Numbered from the stretch's first letter, positions 34,637 through 45,066 are shown. The stretch is 64,000 bases of DNA from Actinacidiphila bryophytorum (GCF_016916835.1 NZ_JAFFIX010000005.1:336046-400045), one strand, 5' to 3'. The notes: generated by a model from the letters alone, not told the origin. Numbers and translations: made by a program.

Positions 34637-36145
34637 GTGACAGCTCTGACACTCAGTACCTCCGCCGCCGCAGCGCTGCGCGCGGACGCCGTCGTCGTGG
34701 GGGTGAGCAAGGCCGCCAAGGGCGGCCCCCGCCTCGCCCCGGGGGCGGAAGCGGTGGACGCCGCCTTCGGCGGGAAGCTCGCCTCGACGCTGGAGACGCT
34801 CGGCGCGGCCGGCGCGGAGGGTGAGCTGACCAAGCTCCCCGCCCCGGACGGCGTGAAGGCCGCGGTCGTGGTGGCGGTGGGTCTCGGGGACGCCCCCGAG
34901 GAGGGCGCGGGGTTCGACCCCGAGGCGCTGCGCAAGGCTGCGGGCACCGCGGCCAGGGCGCTGGCGGGAGCCAGGAAGGCGGCGTTCGCGCTGCCTGCCG
35001 CGGCACCCGAGGAGGTGGAGGCCGTCGCGATCGGAGCCCTGCTCGGCGCGTACGCCTTCACCGCCTACCAGGCCGACTCCGGCAAGTGCCCGCTCGCCGA
35101 GGCGGCGATCGTCGGCGCGAAGCCGCGGGACAAGGCGCACAAGGCGGCGGTGGAGCGGGCGACCGCGGTGGCCGCGGAGGTGAACCGGGCGCGTGACCTG
35201 GTGAACACCCCGCCGAACGACCTGACCCCGAAGGCGTTCGCCGCCGCGGTGCAGGCCGCGGGCAAGGAGTTCGGCCTGAAGGTCGAGGTGCTGGACGAGA
35301 AGGCGCTGCTCAAGGGCGGCTACGGCGGCATCATGGGCGTGGGCCAGGGTTCGGCGACGCCCCCGCGCCTGGTGCGGGTGGCGTACTCGCACGCGAAGGC
35401 GACGCGCTCGCTGGCCTTCGTCGGCAAGGGCATCACGTACGACTCGGGCGGCATCTCGCTGAAGCCGCCGGGGCACAACGAGACGATGAAGTGCGACATG
35501 AGCGGCGCCGCCGCGGTGTTCGCCTCGGTCGTGGCCGCCGCGAAGCTGGGCCTTGAGGTCAACGTGACCGGCTGGCTGGCGCTGGCCGAGAACATGCCGG
35601 GCGGCGGCGCGACCCGCCCCGGCGACGTGCTGAAGATGTACAGCGGCAAGACCGTCGAGGTGCTGAACACCGACGCGGAGGGCCGGCTGGTGCTGGCCGA
35701 CGCCCTGGCCAGGGCGTCGGAGGAGGCACCGGACGCGATCGTGGACGTGGCGACGCTGACGGGCGCGATGGTGCTGGCGCTGGGTGACGGCCGGTTCGGG
35801 ATCATGGCGAACGACGACGACTTCCGTACCGCGGTGCACACCGCGGCGCTCGCGGAGGGCGAGGACTCGTGGCCGATGCCGCTGCCTCAGCAGCTGCGCA
35901 AGACCTTCGACTCCCCGACCGCGGACATCGCGAACATGGGCGTACGCCCTGGTGGCGGCCTGGTCGCGGGACTTTTCCTGCGGGAGTTCGTGGGCGAGGG
36001 CATCACGTGGGCGCACCTGGACATCGCAGGTCCTGCGTTCAACGAGGGCGGACCGTCGGGTTACACCCCGAAGGGCGGTACGGGCTCGGCGGTGCGCACC
36101 CTGGTGGCGCTGGCCCGGCTGACCGCGGAGGGCGACCTGCTCTGA
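34637..36145 (+). CDS. pepA: Leucyl aminopeptidase (cytosol aminopeptidase, M17)
   Basis: A 502-residue M17 aminopeptidase that removes N-terminal residues from peptides using two metal ions. The C-terminal catalytic domain has FVGKGITYDSGGISLKPPG (catalytic Lys and a metal Asp), MKCDMSGAAAV and the family signature NTDAEGRLVLADAL. The N-terminal macrodomain-like half is variable, as is usual. The start is GTG with GGACC just upstream. Two hairpins follow the stop codon and separate it from lpd, so it is probably a single-gene transcript. Confidence 0.95.
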   Translation: MTALTLSTSAAAALRADAVVVGVSKAAKGGPRLAPGAEAVDAAFGGKLASTLETLGAAGAEGELTKLPAPDGVKAAVVVAVGLGDAPEEGAGFDPEALRKAAGTAARALAGARKAAFALPAAAPEEVEAVAIGALLGAYAFTAYQADSGKCPLAEAAIVGAKPRDKAHKAAVERATAVAAEVNRARDLVNTPPNDLTPKAFAAAVQAAGKEFGLKVEVLDEKALLKGGYGGIMGVGQGSATPPRLVRVAYSHAKATRSLAFVGKGITYDSGGISLKPPGHNETMKCDMSGAAAVFASVVAAAKLGLEVNVTGWLALAENMPGGGATRPGDVLKMYSGKTVEVLNTDAEGRLVLADALARASEEAPDAIVDVATLTGAMVLALGDGRFGIMANDDDFRTAVHTAALAEGEDSWPMPLPQQLRKTFDSPTADIANMGVRPGGGLVAGLFLREFVGEGITWAHLDIAGPAFNEGGPSGYTPKGGTGSAVRTLVALARLTAEGDLL

Positions 36146-36153
36146 TCCGGGAC

Positions 36154-36235
36154 GTCCCGGCGCAGGCCGGGACGACCTGGTGCAGTCCGGGTGAGATGTG
36201 TCACGTGCGGCCCCCGGCGACATGCCGGGGGCCGC
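36154..36235 (+). terminator. Double hairpin terminator after pepA
   Basis: The first hairpin has 8-bp arms (36154-36161 and 36166-36173, GCAG loop). The second has perfect 12-bp arms (36207-36218 and 36224-36235, GACAT loop). Confidence 0.75.
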
Positions 36236-36400
36236 TCGCCGTGTTGTGACCGGCAGGGCCGGTGGCCCGCGAGCCCCCGAGAAGTGCGAAGATGTTGTCT
36301 CGGCACGACAGGGCCCCCTTTGAGACAAAGCGGCCGAACCAAAGCCGCCGCCCGGTCATGGTGGACCGGCTCCGGCGAACCCATGCATGGAGGACGTGAC

Positions 36401-37789
36401 GTGGCGAACGACGCCAGCACTGTTTTCGACCTAGTGATCCTCGGCGGCGGCAGTGGCGGCTACGCAGCGGCGCTGCGTGCCGCGCAGCTGGGACTGGACG
36501 TCGCCCTGATCGAGAAGAACAAGCTCGGGGGCACCTGTCTGCACAACGGCTGCATTCCCACCAAGGCGCTGCTGCACGCCGGTGAGATCGCGGACCAGGC
36601 TCGCGAGAGCGAGCAGTTCGGTGTGAAGGCCACCTTCGAGGGCATCGACATCGCGGCCGTCCACAAGTACAAGGACGACGTGATCTCGGGCCTCTACAAG
36701 GGCCTGCAGGGCCTGGTGGCGTCACGCAAGGTGACGTACATCGAGGGTGAGGGGCGGCTGTCGTCGCCGACCTCGGTCGATGTGAACGGCCAGCGGATCG
36801 AGGGCCGGCACGTGGTGCTGGCGACCGGTTCCGTACCGCGCTCGCTGCCGGGGCTGACCATCGACGGCAACCGGATCATCTCCTCGGACCACGCTCTGAC
36901 GCTGGACCGGGTCCCGAAGACCGCGATCGTGCTCGGCGGCGGTGTCATCGGCGTCGAGTTCGCCTCGGCGTGGAAGTCCTTCGGGACCGACGTGACGATC
37001 GTCGAGGGCCTGCCGCACCTGGTGCCGGTCGAGGACGAGAACAGCTCGAAGCTGCTGGAGCGGGCCTTCCGCAAGCGCGGCATCAAGTTCAACCTGGGCA
37101 CCTTCTTCCAGAGCGCCGAGTACACCGCGGACGGTGTGAAGGTGACGCTGGCCGACGGCAAGACCTTCGAGGCGGAGGTGCTGCTGGTCGCGATCGGCCG
37201 CGGCCCGGTCTCGCAGAACCTGGGCTACGAGGAGCAGGGCGTCGCGATGGACCGCGGCTACGTCCTGGTCGACGAGTACATGCGGACGAACGTGCCGACC
37301 ATCTCGGCCGTCGGCGACCTGGTCCCGACCCTGCAGCTGGCGCACGTCGGCTTCGCCGAGGGCATCCTGGTGGCGGAGCGGCTGGCGGGCCTGAAGGCCG
37401 TGCCGGTCGACTACGACGGTGTGCCGCGGGTGACGTACTGCCACCCCGAGGTCGCGTCCGTGGGCATCACCGAGGCGAAGGCCAAGGAGGTGTACGGGGC
37501 AGACAAGGTCGTGACGCTCAAGTACAACCTGGCGGGCAACGGCAAGAGCAAGATCCTCAAGACCGCGGGCGAGATCAAGCTCGTCCAGGTCCGCGACGGT
37601 GCGGTCGTGGGCGTCCACATGGTCGGCGACCGGATGGGCGAGCAGGTCGGCGAAGCGCAGCTGATCTACAACTGGGAGGCGCTGCCCGCCGAGGTCGCGC
37701 AGCTCATCCACGCGCACCCGACGCAGAACGAGGCCATGGGCGAGGCCCATCTGGCCCTCGCGGGCAAGCCGCTGCACTCGCACGACTGA
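36401..37789 (+). CDS. lpdA: Dihydrolipoyl dehydrogenase (E3)
   Basis: A 462-residue FAD flavoprotein, the shared E3 of 2-oxoacid dehydrogenase complexes. It reoxidises dihydrolipoamide and passes electrons to NAD+. It has the FAD-binding GGGSGGYAAALRAA motif, the redox disulfide GGTCLHNGC (C46, C51), a second GGGVIGVEFAS Rossmann motif for NAD and the C-terminal His439/Glu444 pair in HAHPTQNEA. GTG at 36401 has GGAGG about 8 bases upstream. It is 50 bp upstream of the lipoyl E2 gene, and the two probably form one operon. Confidence 0.96.
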   Translation: MANDASTVFDLVILGGGSGGYAAALRAAQLGLDVALIEKNKLGGTCLHNGCIPTKALLHAGEIADQARESEQFGVKATFEGIDIAAVHKYKDDVISGLYKGLQGLVASRKVTYIEGEGRLSSPTSVDVNGQRIEGRHVVLATGSVPRSLPGLTIDGNRIISSDHALTLDRVPKTAIVLGGGVIGVEFASAWKSFGTDVTIVEGLPHLVPVEDENSSKLLERAFRKRGIKFNLGTFFQSAEYTADGVKVTLADGKTFEAEVLLVAIGRGPVSQNLGYEEQGVAMDRGYVLVDEYMRTNVPTISAVGDLVPTLQLAHVGFAEGILVAERLAGLKAVPVDYDGVPRVTYCHPEVASVGITEAKAKEVYGADKVVTLKYNLAGNGKSKILKTAGEIKLVQVRDGAVVGVHMVGDRMGEQVGEAQLIYNWEALPAEVAQLIHAHPTQNEAMGEAHLALAGKPLHSHD

Positions 37790-37839
37790 CCCTCATTCAC
37801 GCCACCCATTCGCACAGATCGTGAGGAGTAACCGCAACC

Positions 37840-39609
37840 ATGGCGGTTTCCGTAACCCTGCCGGCGCTCGGCGAGAGCGTGACCGAGGGCACCGTCACCC
37901 GCTGGCTCAAGGCCGAGGGTGAGCGCGTCGAGGCCGACGAGCCGCTGCTCGAGGTCTCGACCGACAAGGTCGACACCGAGATCCCCTCGCCCGCGTCGGG
38001 CGTGCTCGCGTCCATCAAGGTCGCCGAGGACGAGACGGTCGAGGTCGGCGCCGAGCTTGCCGTCATCGACGACGGCACCGGTGCACCGGCCGCGGCCCCC
38101 GCACCGGCTGCCGAGCCGGCCCCTGCCCCGGCGCCTGCCGCCGAGCCCGCCCCGGCTCAGGTCGCGCCGTCCACCGAGGCCGCGGCCCCGGCTCCCGCCC
38201 CGACCGCGCAGGCGGCTGCGGGCGCGTCCGGCGCCGCAGGCACCGACGTGGTGCTGCCCGCGCTCGGCGAGTCCGTCACCGAGGGCACGGTGACGCGCTG
38301 GCTGAAGGCGGTCGGCGAGAGCGTCGAGGCCGACGAGCCGCTGCTGGAGGTCTCGACCGACAAGGTCGACACCGAGATCCCCTCGCCGGTGGCGGGCACG
38401 CTGCTGGAGATCCTGGTCGAGGAGGACGGTACGGCCGAGGTCGGCGCCCGGCTCGCGGTGATCGGTGCGGCCGGTGCCGCCCCGGCCGCGGCGCCCGCTC
38501 CTGCCGCGCCCGCCCCTGCCCCGGCCGCCGCTCCGGCTGCCCCCGCACCCGCGCCGGTGGCGCCCCCGGCCCCCGCGCCGGCCGCCGCCGCGCCCGCTCC
38601 TGCGGCCCCGGCACCTGCCCCGGCCGCCCCGGCCCCGGTCACCCCCGCGGCTCCCGCTCCGGCCGCCGCAGCCGGCGACGAGGGCGCGTACGTGACCCCG
38701 CTGGTCCGCAAGCTCGCCGCGGAGAACGGCGTGAACCTCGGCTCCGTGCAGGGCACGGGCGTCGGCGGGCGGATCCGCAAGCAGGACGTCCTCGCCGCCG
38801 CCGAGGCCGCGAAGGCCGCTGCCGCCGCCGCGTCCAAGGCGGCCCCGGCTGCCGCGGCCGCCCCGAAGCCCGCGCCCGCGGTGTCCCCGCTGCGCGGCCA
38901 GACGGTCAAGATGACCCGGATGCGCAAGGTCATCGGCGAGAACATGATGAAGGCCCTGCACTCGCAGGCGCAGCTCACCAGCGTCGTCGAGGTGGACGTC
39001 ACCCGCGTCATGCGGCTGCGCGCCCAGGCCAAGGAGGCGTTCGCCGCCCGCGAGGGCGTCAAGCTGTCGCCGATGCCGTTCTACGTCAAGGCCGCGGCCC
39101 AGGCCCTCAAGGCGCACCCGGTGATCAACGCCAGGATCAACGAGGACGAGGGCACGATCACCTACTTCGACTCCGAGAACATCGGGATCGCGGTGGACTC
39201 CGAGAAGGGTCTGATGACCCCGGTCATCAAGGGTGCGGGCGACCTGAACATCGCCGGTATCGCCAAGAAGACCGCGGAGCTGGCGGCCAACGTCCGGGCC
39301 AGCAGGATCACCCCCGACGACCTGGCCGGTGCGACCTTCACCATCAGCAACACCGGGTCGCGCGGCGCGCTGTTCGACACCGTCATCGTGCCGCCGAACC
39401 AGGCCGCCATCCTGGGTATCGGCGCGACCGTCAAGCGCCCGGTGGTCGTGGAGACCCCTGAGGGCACGGTCATCGGGGTGCGCGACATGACGTTCCTGTC
39501 GCTGTCCTACGACCACCGGCTGGTGGACGGTGCCGACGCGGCCCGCTACCTGACGGCGGTCAAGGAGATCCTCGAAGCCGGCGAGTTCGAGGTCGAGCTG
39601 GGTTTGTAA
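37840..39609 (+). CDS. sucB: Dihydrolipoamide acyltransferase E2 with two lipoyl domains
   Basis: A 589-residue E2 of a 2-oxoacid dehydrogenase complex, labelled in actinobacteria as 2-oxoglutarate dehydrogenase E2 but shared with pyruvate dehydrogenase. It has two near-identical lipoyl domains with the lipoylated lysine in [11 protein letters not shown] (K43 and K175), joined by long Ala/Pro linkers (about 82-134 and 218-282). A subunit-binding domain (about 286-322) and a catalytic domain with DHRLVDG (His559, Asp563) follow. The linkers are low-complexity and GC-rich. Its lipoyl lysines are substrates for the LipB and LipA encoded at 50-52 kb in this window. Confidence 0.95.
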   Translation: MAVSVTLPALGESVTEGTVTRWLKAEGERVEADEPLLEVSTDKVDTEIPSPASGVLASIKVAEDETVEVGAELAVIDDGTGAPAAAPAPAAEPAPAPAPAAEPAPAQVAPSTEAAAPAPAPTAQAAAGASGAAGTDVVLPALGESVTEGTVTRWLKAVGESVEADEPLLEVSTDKVDTEIPSPVAGTLLEILVEEDGTAEVGARLAVIGAAGAAPAAAPAPAAPAPAPAAAPAAPAPAPVAPPAPAPAAAAPAPAAPAPAPAAPAPVTPAAPAPAAAAGDEGAYVTPLVRKLAAENGVNLGSVQGTGVGGRIRKQDVLAAAEAAKAAAAAASKAAPAAAAAPKPAPAVSPLRGQTVKMTRMRKVIGENMMKALHSQAQLTSVVEVDVTRVMRLRAQAKEAFAAREGVKLSPMPFYVKAAAQALKAHPVINARINEDEGTITYFDSENIGIAVDSEKGLMTPVIKGAGDLNIAGIAKKTAELAANVRASRITPDDLAGATFTISNTGSRGALFDTVIVPPNQAAILGIGATVKRPVVVETPEGTVIGVRDMTFLSLSYDHRLVDGADAARYLTAVKEILEAGEFEVELGL

Positions 39610-39638
39610 CGGCCCCGCAGGACCGCCGTACGGCACTC

Positions 39639-39674
39639 GGCGCCCCCGCCCCGGTACTCCGGGGCGGGGGCGCC
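39639..39674 (+). terminator. Hairpin terminator after the lpd-E2 operon
   Basis: Perfect 16-bp arms (39639-39654 and 39659-39674) with a TACT loop, 30 bp past the E2 stop codon. Confidence 0.85.
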
Positions 39675-39761
39675 GCTGCGTGCCTGCGCGGACGGCGGGG
39701 AGGCACGGTTGCTTCCGCGTCGTATCGTCTAAGGCACGCAACACGTGAAGGAGCGCGCCCC

Positions 39762-40400
39762 ATGGCCCCTGCCGCCGTCCCCCACCTGGTCGTGCACAGC
39801 CTCCGCGAGCAGATCCGCGAGCACATCCTCGAGGGGATCGTCAGCGGGCGCTGGAAGCCGGGCGAGCGGATCGTGGAGCGGCGGATCGCGGTGGAGCTGC
39901 AGGTCAGCCAGACGCCGGTACGGGAGGCGCTGCGGGAGCTGGAGACGCTGCGGCTGATCGAGTCCGCGCCGAACAAGGGTGTGCGGGTGCGCGGGCTGAC
40001 CGCGGCGGACCTCAAGGAGAGCTATCCGGTGCGGGCCGGGCTCGAACAGGTCGCGGCCGAGCTGGCGGCGGAGCGGCTGGCAGCCGACCCCTCGGCGCTG
40101 GAGCGCGAGGTGGCGGCGCTGCGGGTGGCGGACGCGGGCCTGGACGGCGAGGCGCAGGTGCGGCACACCGTGGCCTTCCACCACGAGCTGGTCCGCGCGG
40201 CGGACAACGCGGTGCTGCTGCACGCGTGGGAGTCGCTGGGCATCGAGGTGTGGACGACGCTGTCCATCCGCTGGCTCAGCCCGGCGCCGCGCGCGTACGC
40301 CGCCGAGCACCAGGACATCGTGGACGCCTTCACCCGGCGCGACCCCCGGATCTGCGCGCTGATCAAGTCGCACGTCCTCAGCTGCGCCCCGCAGGTCTGA
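39762..40400 (+). CDS. GntR-family regulator (FadR/FCD type)
   Basis: A 212-residue regulator. The N-terminal winged helix (about 8-72) has the GntR pattern REQIREHILEGIVSGRWKPGERI and VSQTPVREALRELETLRL. The C-terminal FCD effector domain (about 80-205) keeps the metal/acid-binding histidines in FHHELVRAADN and EHQDIVDAF. Regulators of this class respond to small organic acids. It lies between the E2 gene and aceE, and the aceE promoter contains a GntR-like dyad, so it probably controls aceE in the manner of PdhR. That role is inference. Confidence 0.92.
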   Translation: MAPAAVPHLVVHSLREQIREHILEGIVSGRWKPGERIVERRIAVELQVSQTPVREALRELETLRLIESAPNKGVRVRGLTAADLKESYPVRAGLEQVAAELAAERLAADPSALEREVAALRVADAGLDGEAQVRHTVAFHHELVRAADNAVLLHAWESLGIEVWTTLSIRWLSPAPRAYAAEHQDIVDAFTRRDPRICALIKSHVLSCAPQV

Positions 40401-40483
40401 GCCACACCCTGGGAATCGAAGGCACCTGAGGTCTGGCACGGGGTGCCGCCGAGGCTGGCACGCCGTGCCGACTTGGAATTGGG

Positions 40484-40525
40484 CGTCCGCAACGATTGAT
40501 CGATCATCGATCGCGGACGTATCGT
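40484..40525 (+). promoter_or_regulatory. aceE promoter with nested operator palindrome
   Basis: An inner perfect palindrome TGATCGATCA (40497-40506) and outer arms CGTCCGC (40484-40490) / GCGGACG (40513-40519) share one centre at 40501.5. TTGATC (40496-40501) and TATCGT (40520-40525), 18 bp apart, form a plausible -35/-10 that the dyad covers. The neighbouring GntR protein is the natural candidate to bind it. Confidence 0.6.
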
Positions 40526-40604
40526 GGGTCGCGGAGGGCGAGCCCTGTCTGCCGACTCATCACTCGCACTCACCACCCCCCCTCCGTTCGGAAGGCGGCA
40601 CCCC

Positions 40605-43277
40605 ATGCCTGACGCCGTTGGCCGTACCCGGCCGAGTCAGCTCGATCAGATCCCGGACCGCGACCCGGAAGAGACCACCGAGTGGCTCGCGTCGCTCGAC
40701 GCCGTCACCAAGGCCGCCGGACCGCACAGGGCCGCGTATCTGATGCGCAGAACGCTGGAAGGCGCGAGCGCCGACGGCATAGCGCTGCCCTCGCTCCTGG
40801 AGACGGAGTACATCAACACCATCCCGACCTCCGCCGAGCCCGCCTACCCGGGCGACGAGGCGATCGAGGCCCGGATCACCGCATGGAACCGGTGGAACGC
40901 CGCCGCCATGGTGACCCGCGGCAGCAAGCTCGGCCTCGGCGGCCACATCGCGACCTTCGCGTCGGCGGCCTGGCTGTACGAGACCGGCTTCCAGCACTTC
41001 TTCCGCGGCAAGGAGGGCACGGGCTCCGGCGACCAGCTCTACATCCAGGGCCACGCCTCCCCCGGTGTCTACGCCCGCGCCTTCCTGGACGGCCGGCTCT
41101 CGCAGGAGCAGCTCGACCGCTTCCGGCAGGAGGCCGGCGGCGACGGCCTGCCCTCGTACCCGCACCCGCGCCGGCTGCCCTGGCTGTGGGAGTTCCCCAC
41201 CGTCTCGATGGGCCTCGGCCCGCTGTCGGCGATCTACCAGGCGCGCTTCAACCGCTACCTGGAGCACCGCGGCATCAAGGACACCTCCGACTCGCACGTG
41301 TGGGCCTTCCTCGGCGACGGCGAGATGGACGAGCCCGAGTCGACGGCCGCCCTGGCGCTGGCCGGCCGCGAGGGCCTGGACAACCTGACCTTCGTGATCA
41401 ACTGCAACCTGCAGCGGCTCGACGGCCCGGTCCGCCCCAACTTCAAGATCGTGCAGGAGCTGGAGTCGCAGTTCCGCGCGGCCGGCTGGAACGTGGTCAA
41501 GGCGCTGTGGGGCGCGGCCTGGGACGAGGTGCTCGCGCAGGACGTGGACGGCGCGCTGCTGCGGCGGCTGCGCGAGGTGCCCGACGCGCAGTTCCAGACG
41601 TACGCCACCCGCGACGCGGCCTACATCCGCGAGCACTTCTTCGGCGCGGACCCCGCGCTGCGCACCATCGGCGGCCGGCTCTCCGACGCCAGGCTGCTGG
41701 AGCTGTTCCAGACCTCGCGCGCCGGGCACGAGCCGCGCAAGGTGTACGCGGCCTACCGCGCCGCCCTGGACCACAAGGGCGCACCGACCGTGGTGCTCGC
41801 CCAGACGGTCAAGGGCTACACCCTGGGCGCCGGCTTCGAGTCGCGCAACGCCAACCACCAGATGAAGAAGCTCACCAACGAGCAGTTCCGCGTGATGCGC
41901 GACCTGCTGGAGCTGCCGATCCCCGACAGCGCGCTCGCCGGGGACACCGTCCCGTACTGGCACCCCGGCGAGGACTCGCCCGAGATGCGCTACCTGCGCG
42001 AGCGGCGCGCGGCCCTCGGCGGCCCCGCCCCGGCCCGCAAGGTGGTCGCCAAACCGCTGCCGCTGCCGCCCGACAAGGCCTACGCGAGCCTGGAGAAGGG
42101 CTCGGGCACGCAGGAGATCGCCACCACGATGGCCTTCGTGCGGCTGGTCAAGGACCTGATGCGGGAGAAGGAGACCGGCCGCCGCTGGGTGCCGATCGTC
42201 CCCGACGAGGCCCGCACCTTCGGCATGGAGTCGCTCTTCCCGTCCGCGGGCCTGTACTCGCCCCGCGGCCAGACCTACGATCCGGTCGACCGCGACCAAC
42301 TGCTGTACTACAAGGAGGCGAAGGACGGCCAGATCCTCAACGAGGGGATCACCGAGGCCGGTTCGCTCGCCGACTTCACCGCGGCGGCCACGGCGTACGC
42401 CACCCACGGCGAGCCGATGATCCCGTTCTACATCTTCTACTCGATGTTCGGCTTCCAGCGCACCGCCGACCAGTTCTGGGCACTCGCCGACCAGTTGGGC
42501 CGCGGGTTCGTGATCGGCGCGACCGCGGGGCGCACCACGATGACCGGCGAGGGCCTGCAGCACGCCGACGGCCACTCGCACCTGATCGCCTCCACCAACC
42601 CGGCGGCGCTCTCCTACGACCCGGCGTTCGCGTACGAGGTCGCGGTGATCGTCCGCGAGGGCCTGCGGCGGATGTACGGCCCCGAGGCCGAGGACGTCTT
42701 CTACTACCTGACGGTCTACAACGAGCCGAAGGTGCAGCCCGCGATGCCGGCCGGCGTCGAGGAGGGCATCCTCAAGGGCCTCTACCGCTACCAGGCCGCC
42801 GCGGACCCGGCGCCCGGCGCCCCGCGGCTGCAGCTGCTGGCCTCCGGCACCGCGATCCACTGGGCGCTGGACGCGCAGCGGCTGCTGGCCGAGGACTGGG
42901 GCGTGGCCGCCGACGTGTGGTCGGCGCCGTCCTGGACCGAGCTGCGCCGCGACGCGCTGGAGTGCGACGCGGCCCGGCTGCGCGGCGAGGAGCGCACCCC
43001 GTACGTGACCCGCGCGCTGGAGAGCGCACCGGGTCCCGTGGTCGCCGTCAGCGACTGGATGCGGGCGGTGCCCGACCAGATCGCGCCGTGGGTCGAGCAG
43101 GACTGGACGTCGGTCGGCACCGACGGCTTCGGCCTGTCGGACACCCGCGACGCCGCCCGCCGCCACTTCGGGGTGGACCCGCAGTCGCTGACCGTCCAGG
43201 CGCTCGCCGCCCTCGCCCGCCGCGGCGAGGTGGAGACCGCCACGGTCAAGGAGGCGGCCGAGCGCTACGGGCTCTGA
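40605..43277 (+). CDS. aceE: Pyruvate dehydrogenase E1 component, homodimeric
   Basis: An 890-residue thiamine diphosphate-dependent AceE that decarboxylates pyruvate and acetylates the lipoyl E2. It has [10 protein letters not shown] and the [21 protein letters not shown] block, the ThDP motif [10 protein letters not shown] (237-246) through [11 protein letters not shown], and the C-terminal [22 protein letters not shown]. Length and order match the single-chain actinobacterial and enterobacterial enzyme. The ATG at 40605 has GGAAGGCGG upstream and about 70 nt of leader from the predicted promoter. Its partners lpd and the E2 gene lie just upstream. Confidence 0.97.
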   Translation: MPDAVGRTRPSQLDQIPDRDPEETTEWLASLDAVTKAAGPHRAAYLMRRTLEGASADGIALPSLLETEYINTIPTSAEPAYPGDEAIEARITAWNRWNAAAMVTRGSKLGLGGHIATFASAAWLYETGFQHFFRGKEGTGSGDQLYIQGHASPGVYARAFLDGRLSQEQLDRFRQEAGGDGLPSYPHPRRLPWLWEFPTVSMGLGPLSAIYQARFNRYLEHRGIKDTSDSHVWAFLGDGEMDEPESTAALALAGREGLDNLTFVINCNLQRLDGPVRPNFKIVQELESQFRAAGWNVVKALWGAAWDEVLAQDVDGALLRRLREVPDAQFQTYATRDAAYIREHFFGADPALRTIGGRLSDARLLELFQTSRAGHEPRKVYAAYRAALDHKGAPTVVLAQTVKGYTLGAGFESRNANHQMKKLTNEQFRVMRDLLELPIPDSALAGDTVPYWHPGEDSPEMRYLRERRAALGGPAPARKVVAKPLPLPPDKAYASLEKGSGTQEIATTMAFVRLVKDLMREKETGRRWVPIVPDEARTFGMESLFPSAGLYSPRGQTYDPVDRDQLLYYKEAKDGQILNEGITEAGSLADFTAAATAYATHGEPMIPFYIFYSMFGFQRTADQFWALADQLGRGFVIGATAGRTTMTGEGLQHADGHSHLIASTNPAALSYDPAFAYEVAVIVREGLRRMYGPEAEDVFYYLTVYNEPKVQPAMPAGVEEGILKGLYRYQAAADPAPGAPRLQLLASGTAIHWALDAQRLLAEDWGVAADVWSAPSWTELRRDALECDAARLRGEERTPYVTRALESAPGPVVAVSDWMRAVPDQIAPWVEQDWTSVGTDGFGLSDTRDAARRHFGVDPQSLTVQALAALARRGEVETATVKEAAERYGL

Positions 43278-43321
43278 CCGCCCCGGCGCCGGCCCGACTG
43301 CGGTGCGCCGCAGGCACGTCA

Positions 43322-43364
43322 CCGCCGTCACGGGTGGGGTTCACCCCAATTCCCGTGGCGGCGG
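43322..43364 (+). terminator. Hairpin terminator after aceE
   Basis: 13-bp arms with one G-T pair (43322-43334 and 43352-43364) enclose a further TGGGG/CCCCA stem with a 3-base bulge, 45 bp after the aceE stop. Confidence 0.75.
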
Positions 43365-43440
43365 AGGCCTTTGGTGCCCAGCAGTGCGCAAGAAACCTGT
43401 GAAACCCCGGAGTCGGCCAAACCTACTGGCGCGAAAGGGA

Positions 43441-43469
43441 TTGCGGGCACCTACAAGTACCGGTTAAGT
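43441..43469 (+). promoter_or_regulatory. Promoter of the double-GNAT gene, probably leaderless
   Basis: TTGCGG (43441-43446) and TTAAGT (43464-43469) are 17 bp apart. The ATG at 43478 begins 8 bases past the -10 and lacks a ribosome binding site. Confidence 0.45.
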
Positions 43470-43477
43470 TCCCCCGG

Positions 43478-44473
43478 ATGCCTGCCAACCCCAGCCCTCT
43501 GACGGCTCCCACCGCCGAGGACATCCGCGCCTGGTACCGAGTGCAGTCCGCCGCGCTCGCGCACGACCGGCCCGGTGAGCCGGTGCCCTCGCAGGCGGCG
43601 GTACGGGCCGGGCTGACCACCACGGGCCCCCGCCGGCGGCGGCTGGTCCTGTGGCTGCTGCGCGGCTCGGGCGACGAGCCCGTCGCGACGGCCCTGCTGC
43701 GGCTGCACGGCGCCACCGCGGCCGGCGGGCACGCCGACATCCAGATGACCGTCCACCCCGCCCACCGCAGGCTCGGCACGGGCTCCCGGCTGCTCGCCAC
43801 CGTCACCGAGGCCGCCACCGCCGCCGGTTGCGGCACCCTCACCGCGGAAGCGGTCGCCGGCACCCCCGGCGAGGGCTTCCTCGCCACCCGCGACTTCGTG
43901 CCCTTCGCCCGCATGACCTGGCAGCGGCTCCCCCTCGACGACATCCCGGCACCCGTCGGCAAACTCCCCGACGTCCCCCACCCCGGCTACCGCCTCACCG
44001 GGTGGGAGGGCGCCGCCCCCGAGACCCTCGCCGACGGCTTCCTCGACGCCCTGCGCGCCCTGCCCGCACCCGCCGCCGGCCCGGACGCGGCCGACACCCG
44101 CTGGGACCCGGCCGCCGTCCACGAGACCGCCGAGCTGGCCGCCCGCCGCGGCGACCGGCTGCTGACCGTCGCCGCACTCCACGACGACGACGGCATCGCC
44201 GGCTACACCACCGTCCTGCTCCCCGGTGACGGCACCAGGCGCGCCCAGCAGTACGACACCGCGGTCGTGCCCGCCCACCGCGGAAACGGGCTCGGCCTGT
44301 GGATGAAGGCCGAGATGCTGCGCAGGCTGCCCGCGGCCCAGCCCGACCTGGCCGAGATCCACACCCGCGTCCCCGACGACAACCGCCACCTGCTCGCGGT
44401 CAACACCGCGCTGGGCTTCCGCCCCCTCCACCGGACCGTCCGCTTCCGCCTCCGCCTGCGCGTGCGCCGCTAG
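43478..44473 (+). CDS. Tandem GNAT acetyltransferase
   Basis: A 331-residue protein with two GNAT-like halves. The first has IQMTVHPAHRRLGTGSRLLATV (about 88-109) and the second has DTAVVPAHRGNGLGLWMKAEML (about 265-286), each with the Q/R-x-x-G-x-G/A acetyl-CoA loop. This two-domain layout is shared with mycothiol synthase-like and Eis-like proteins, but I see nothing that fixes the substrate. The very basic C-terminus (RFRLRLRVRR) is unusual. The gene stands alone between two terminator-bounded units. Confidence 0.85.
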   Translation: MPANPSPLTAPTAEDIRAWYRVQSAALAHDRPGEPVPSQAAVRAGLTTTGPRRRRLVLWLLRGSGDEPVATALLRLHGATAAGGHADIQMTVHPAHRRLGTGSRLLATVTEAATAAGCGTLTAEAVAGTPGEGFLATRDFVPFARMTWQRLPLDDIPAPVGKLPDVPHPGYRLTGWEGAAPETLADGFLDALRALPAPAAGPDAADTRWDPAAVHETAELAARRGDRLLTVAALHDDDGIAGYTTVLLPGDGTRRAQQYDTAVVPAHRGNGLGLWMKAEMLRRLPAAQPDLAEIHTRVPDDNRHLLAVNTALGFRPLHRTVRFRLRLRVRR

Positions 44474-44553
44474 GGCGGAGTGCGTAACGACACGGACGCA
44501 TCCGGCTGACAGGGCGTGCGCCCGCCCCCGGCAACCGGGAAGCTGTACGGGTG

Positions 44554-45066
44554 ATGGACGAGACGCAGTTCTGGGAGATCGTCGACAGTACGCGCGAGGC
44601 CGCGGGCGGCGATCCGGAGGACCATGCCGACCTGCTCGTCGAGCGTCTTGCCCAGCTCGACCCCGAGGCGGTCATCGACTTCGCCCGGCACTTCGAGACC
44701 CGCTTCATCCGGGCCTTCCGCTGGGACCTGTGGGGCGCCGCCGACATCATGCTCGGCGGCGCGGACGAGGAGTCCTTCGACTACTTCCGCTGCTGGCTCA
44801 TCGGCCAGGGCCGGCACGTCTTCGAGGGCGCCCTGCACTCCCCCGACGACCTCGCCTTCCTCCTCACCGACTTCGACGCCGACACCGACGGCGACGCGGA
44901 GGATGTCGGCTATGCGGCCGACGAGGCGTACGAGCAGCTGACCGGTGTCCGCCTGCCCGAGCTCGGGCTTCCCGTCCAGGACCGGCCCGAGGGCGAGCCC
45001 CTCGACTTCGACGACGAGTCCGCCATGGCGGCGCGCTTCCCCCAACTCTGGTCCCGCTTCACCTAG
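44554..45066 (+). CDS. DUF4240 family protein
   Basis: A 170-residue acidic protein opening MDETQFWEIVDSTREAAGGDPEDHADLL, the typical DUF4240 start, with FRWDLWGAADIMLGGADEESFDYFRCWLIGQGR in the middle. Members are often found with WGR or polymorphic-toxin and immunity-like genes, but no function is established. A GTG one codon upstream is an alternative start. The TAG stop coincides with the left end of the third 181-bp element. Confidence 0.87.
   Translation: MDETQFWEIVDSTREAAGGDPEDHADLLVERLAQLDPEAVIDFARHFETRFIRAFRWDLWGAADIMLGGADEESFDYFRCWLIGQGRHVFEGALHSPDDLAFLLTDFDADTDGDAEDVGYAADEAYEQLTGVRLPELGLPVQDRPEGEPLDFDDESAMAARFPQLWSRFT

Noticed and set aside
40560..43331. A very long open frame on the minus strand opposite aceE
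   Set aside because: Its product is Arg/Gly/Val/His-rich without any fold signal and mirrors the codon bias of aceE; such antisense frames are expected in GC-rich DNA. The same applies to the long frames opposite nadA, ctaD, mprF-like and pepA.
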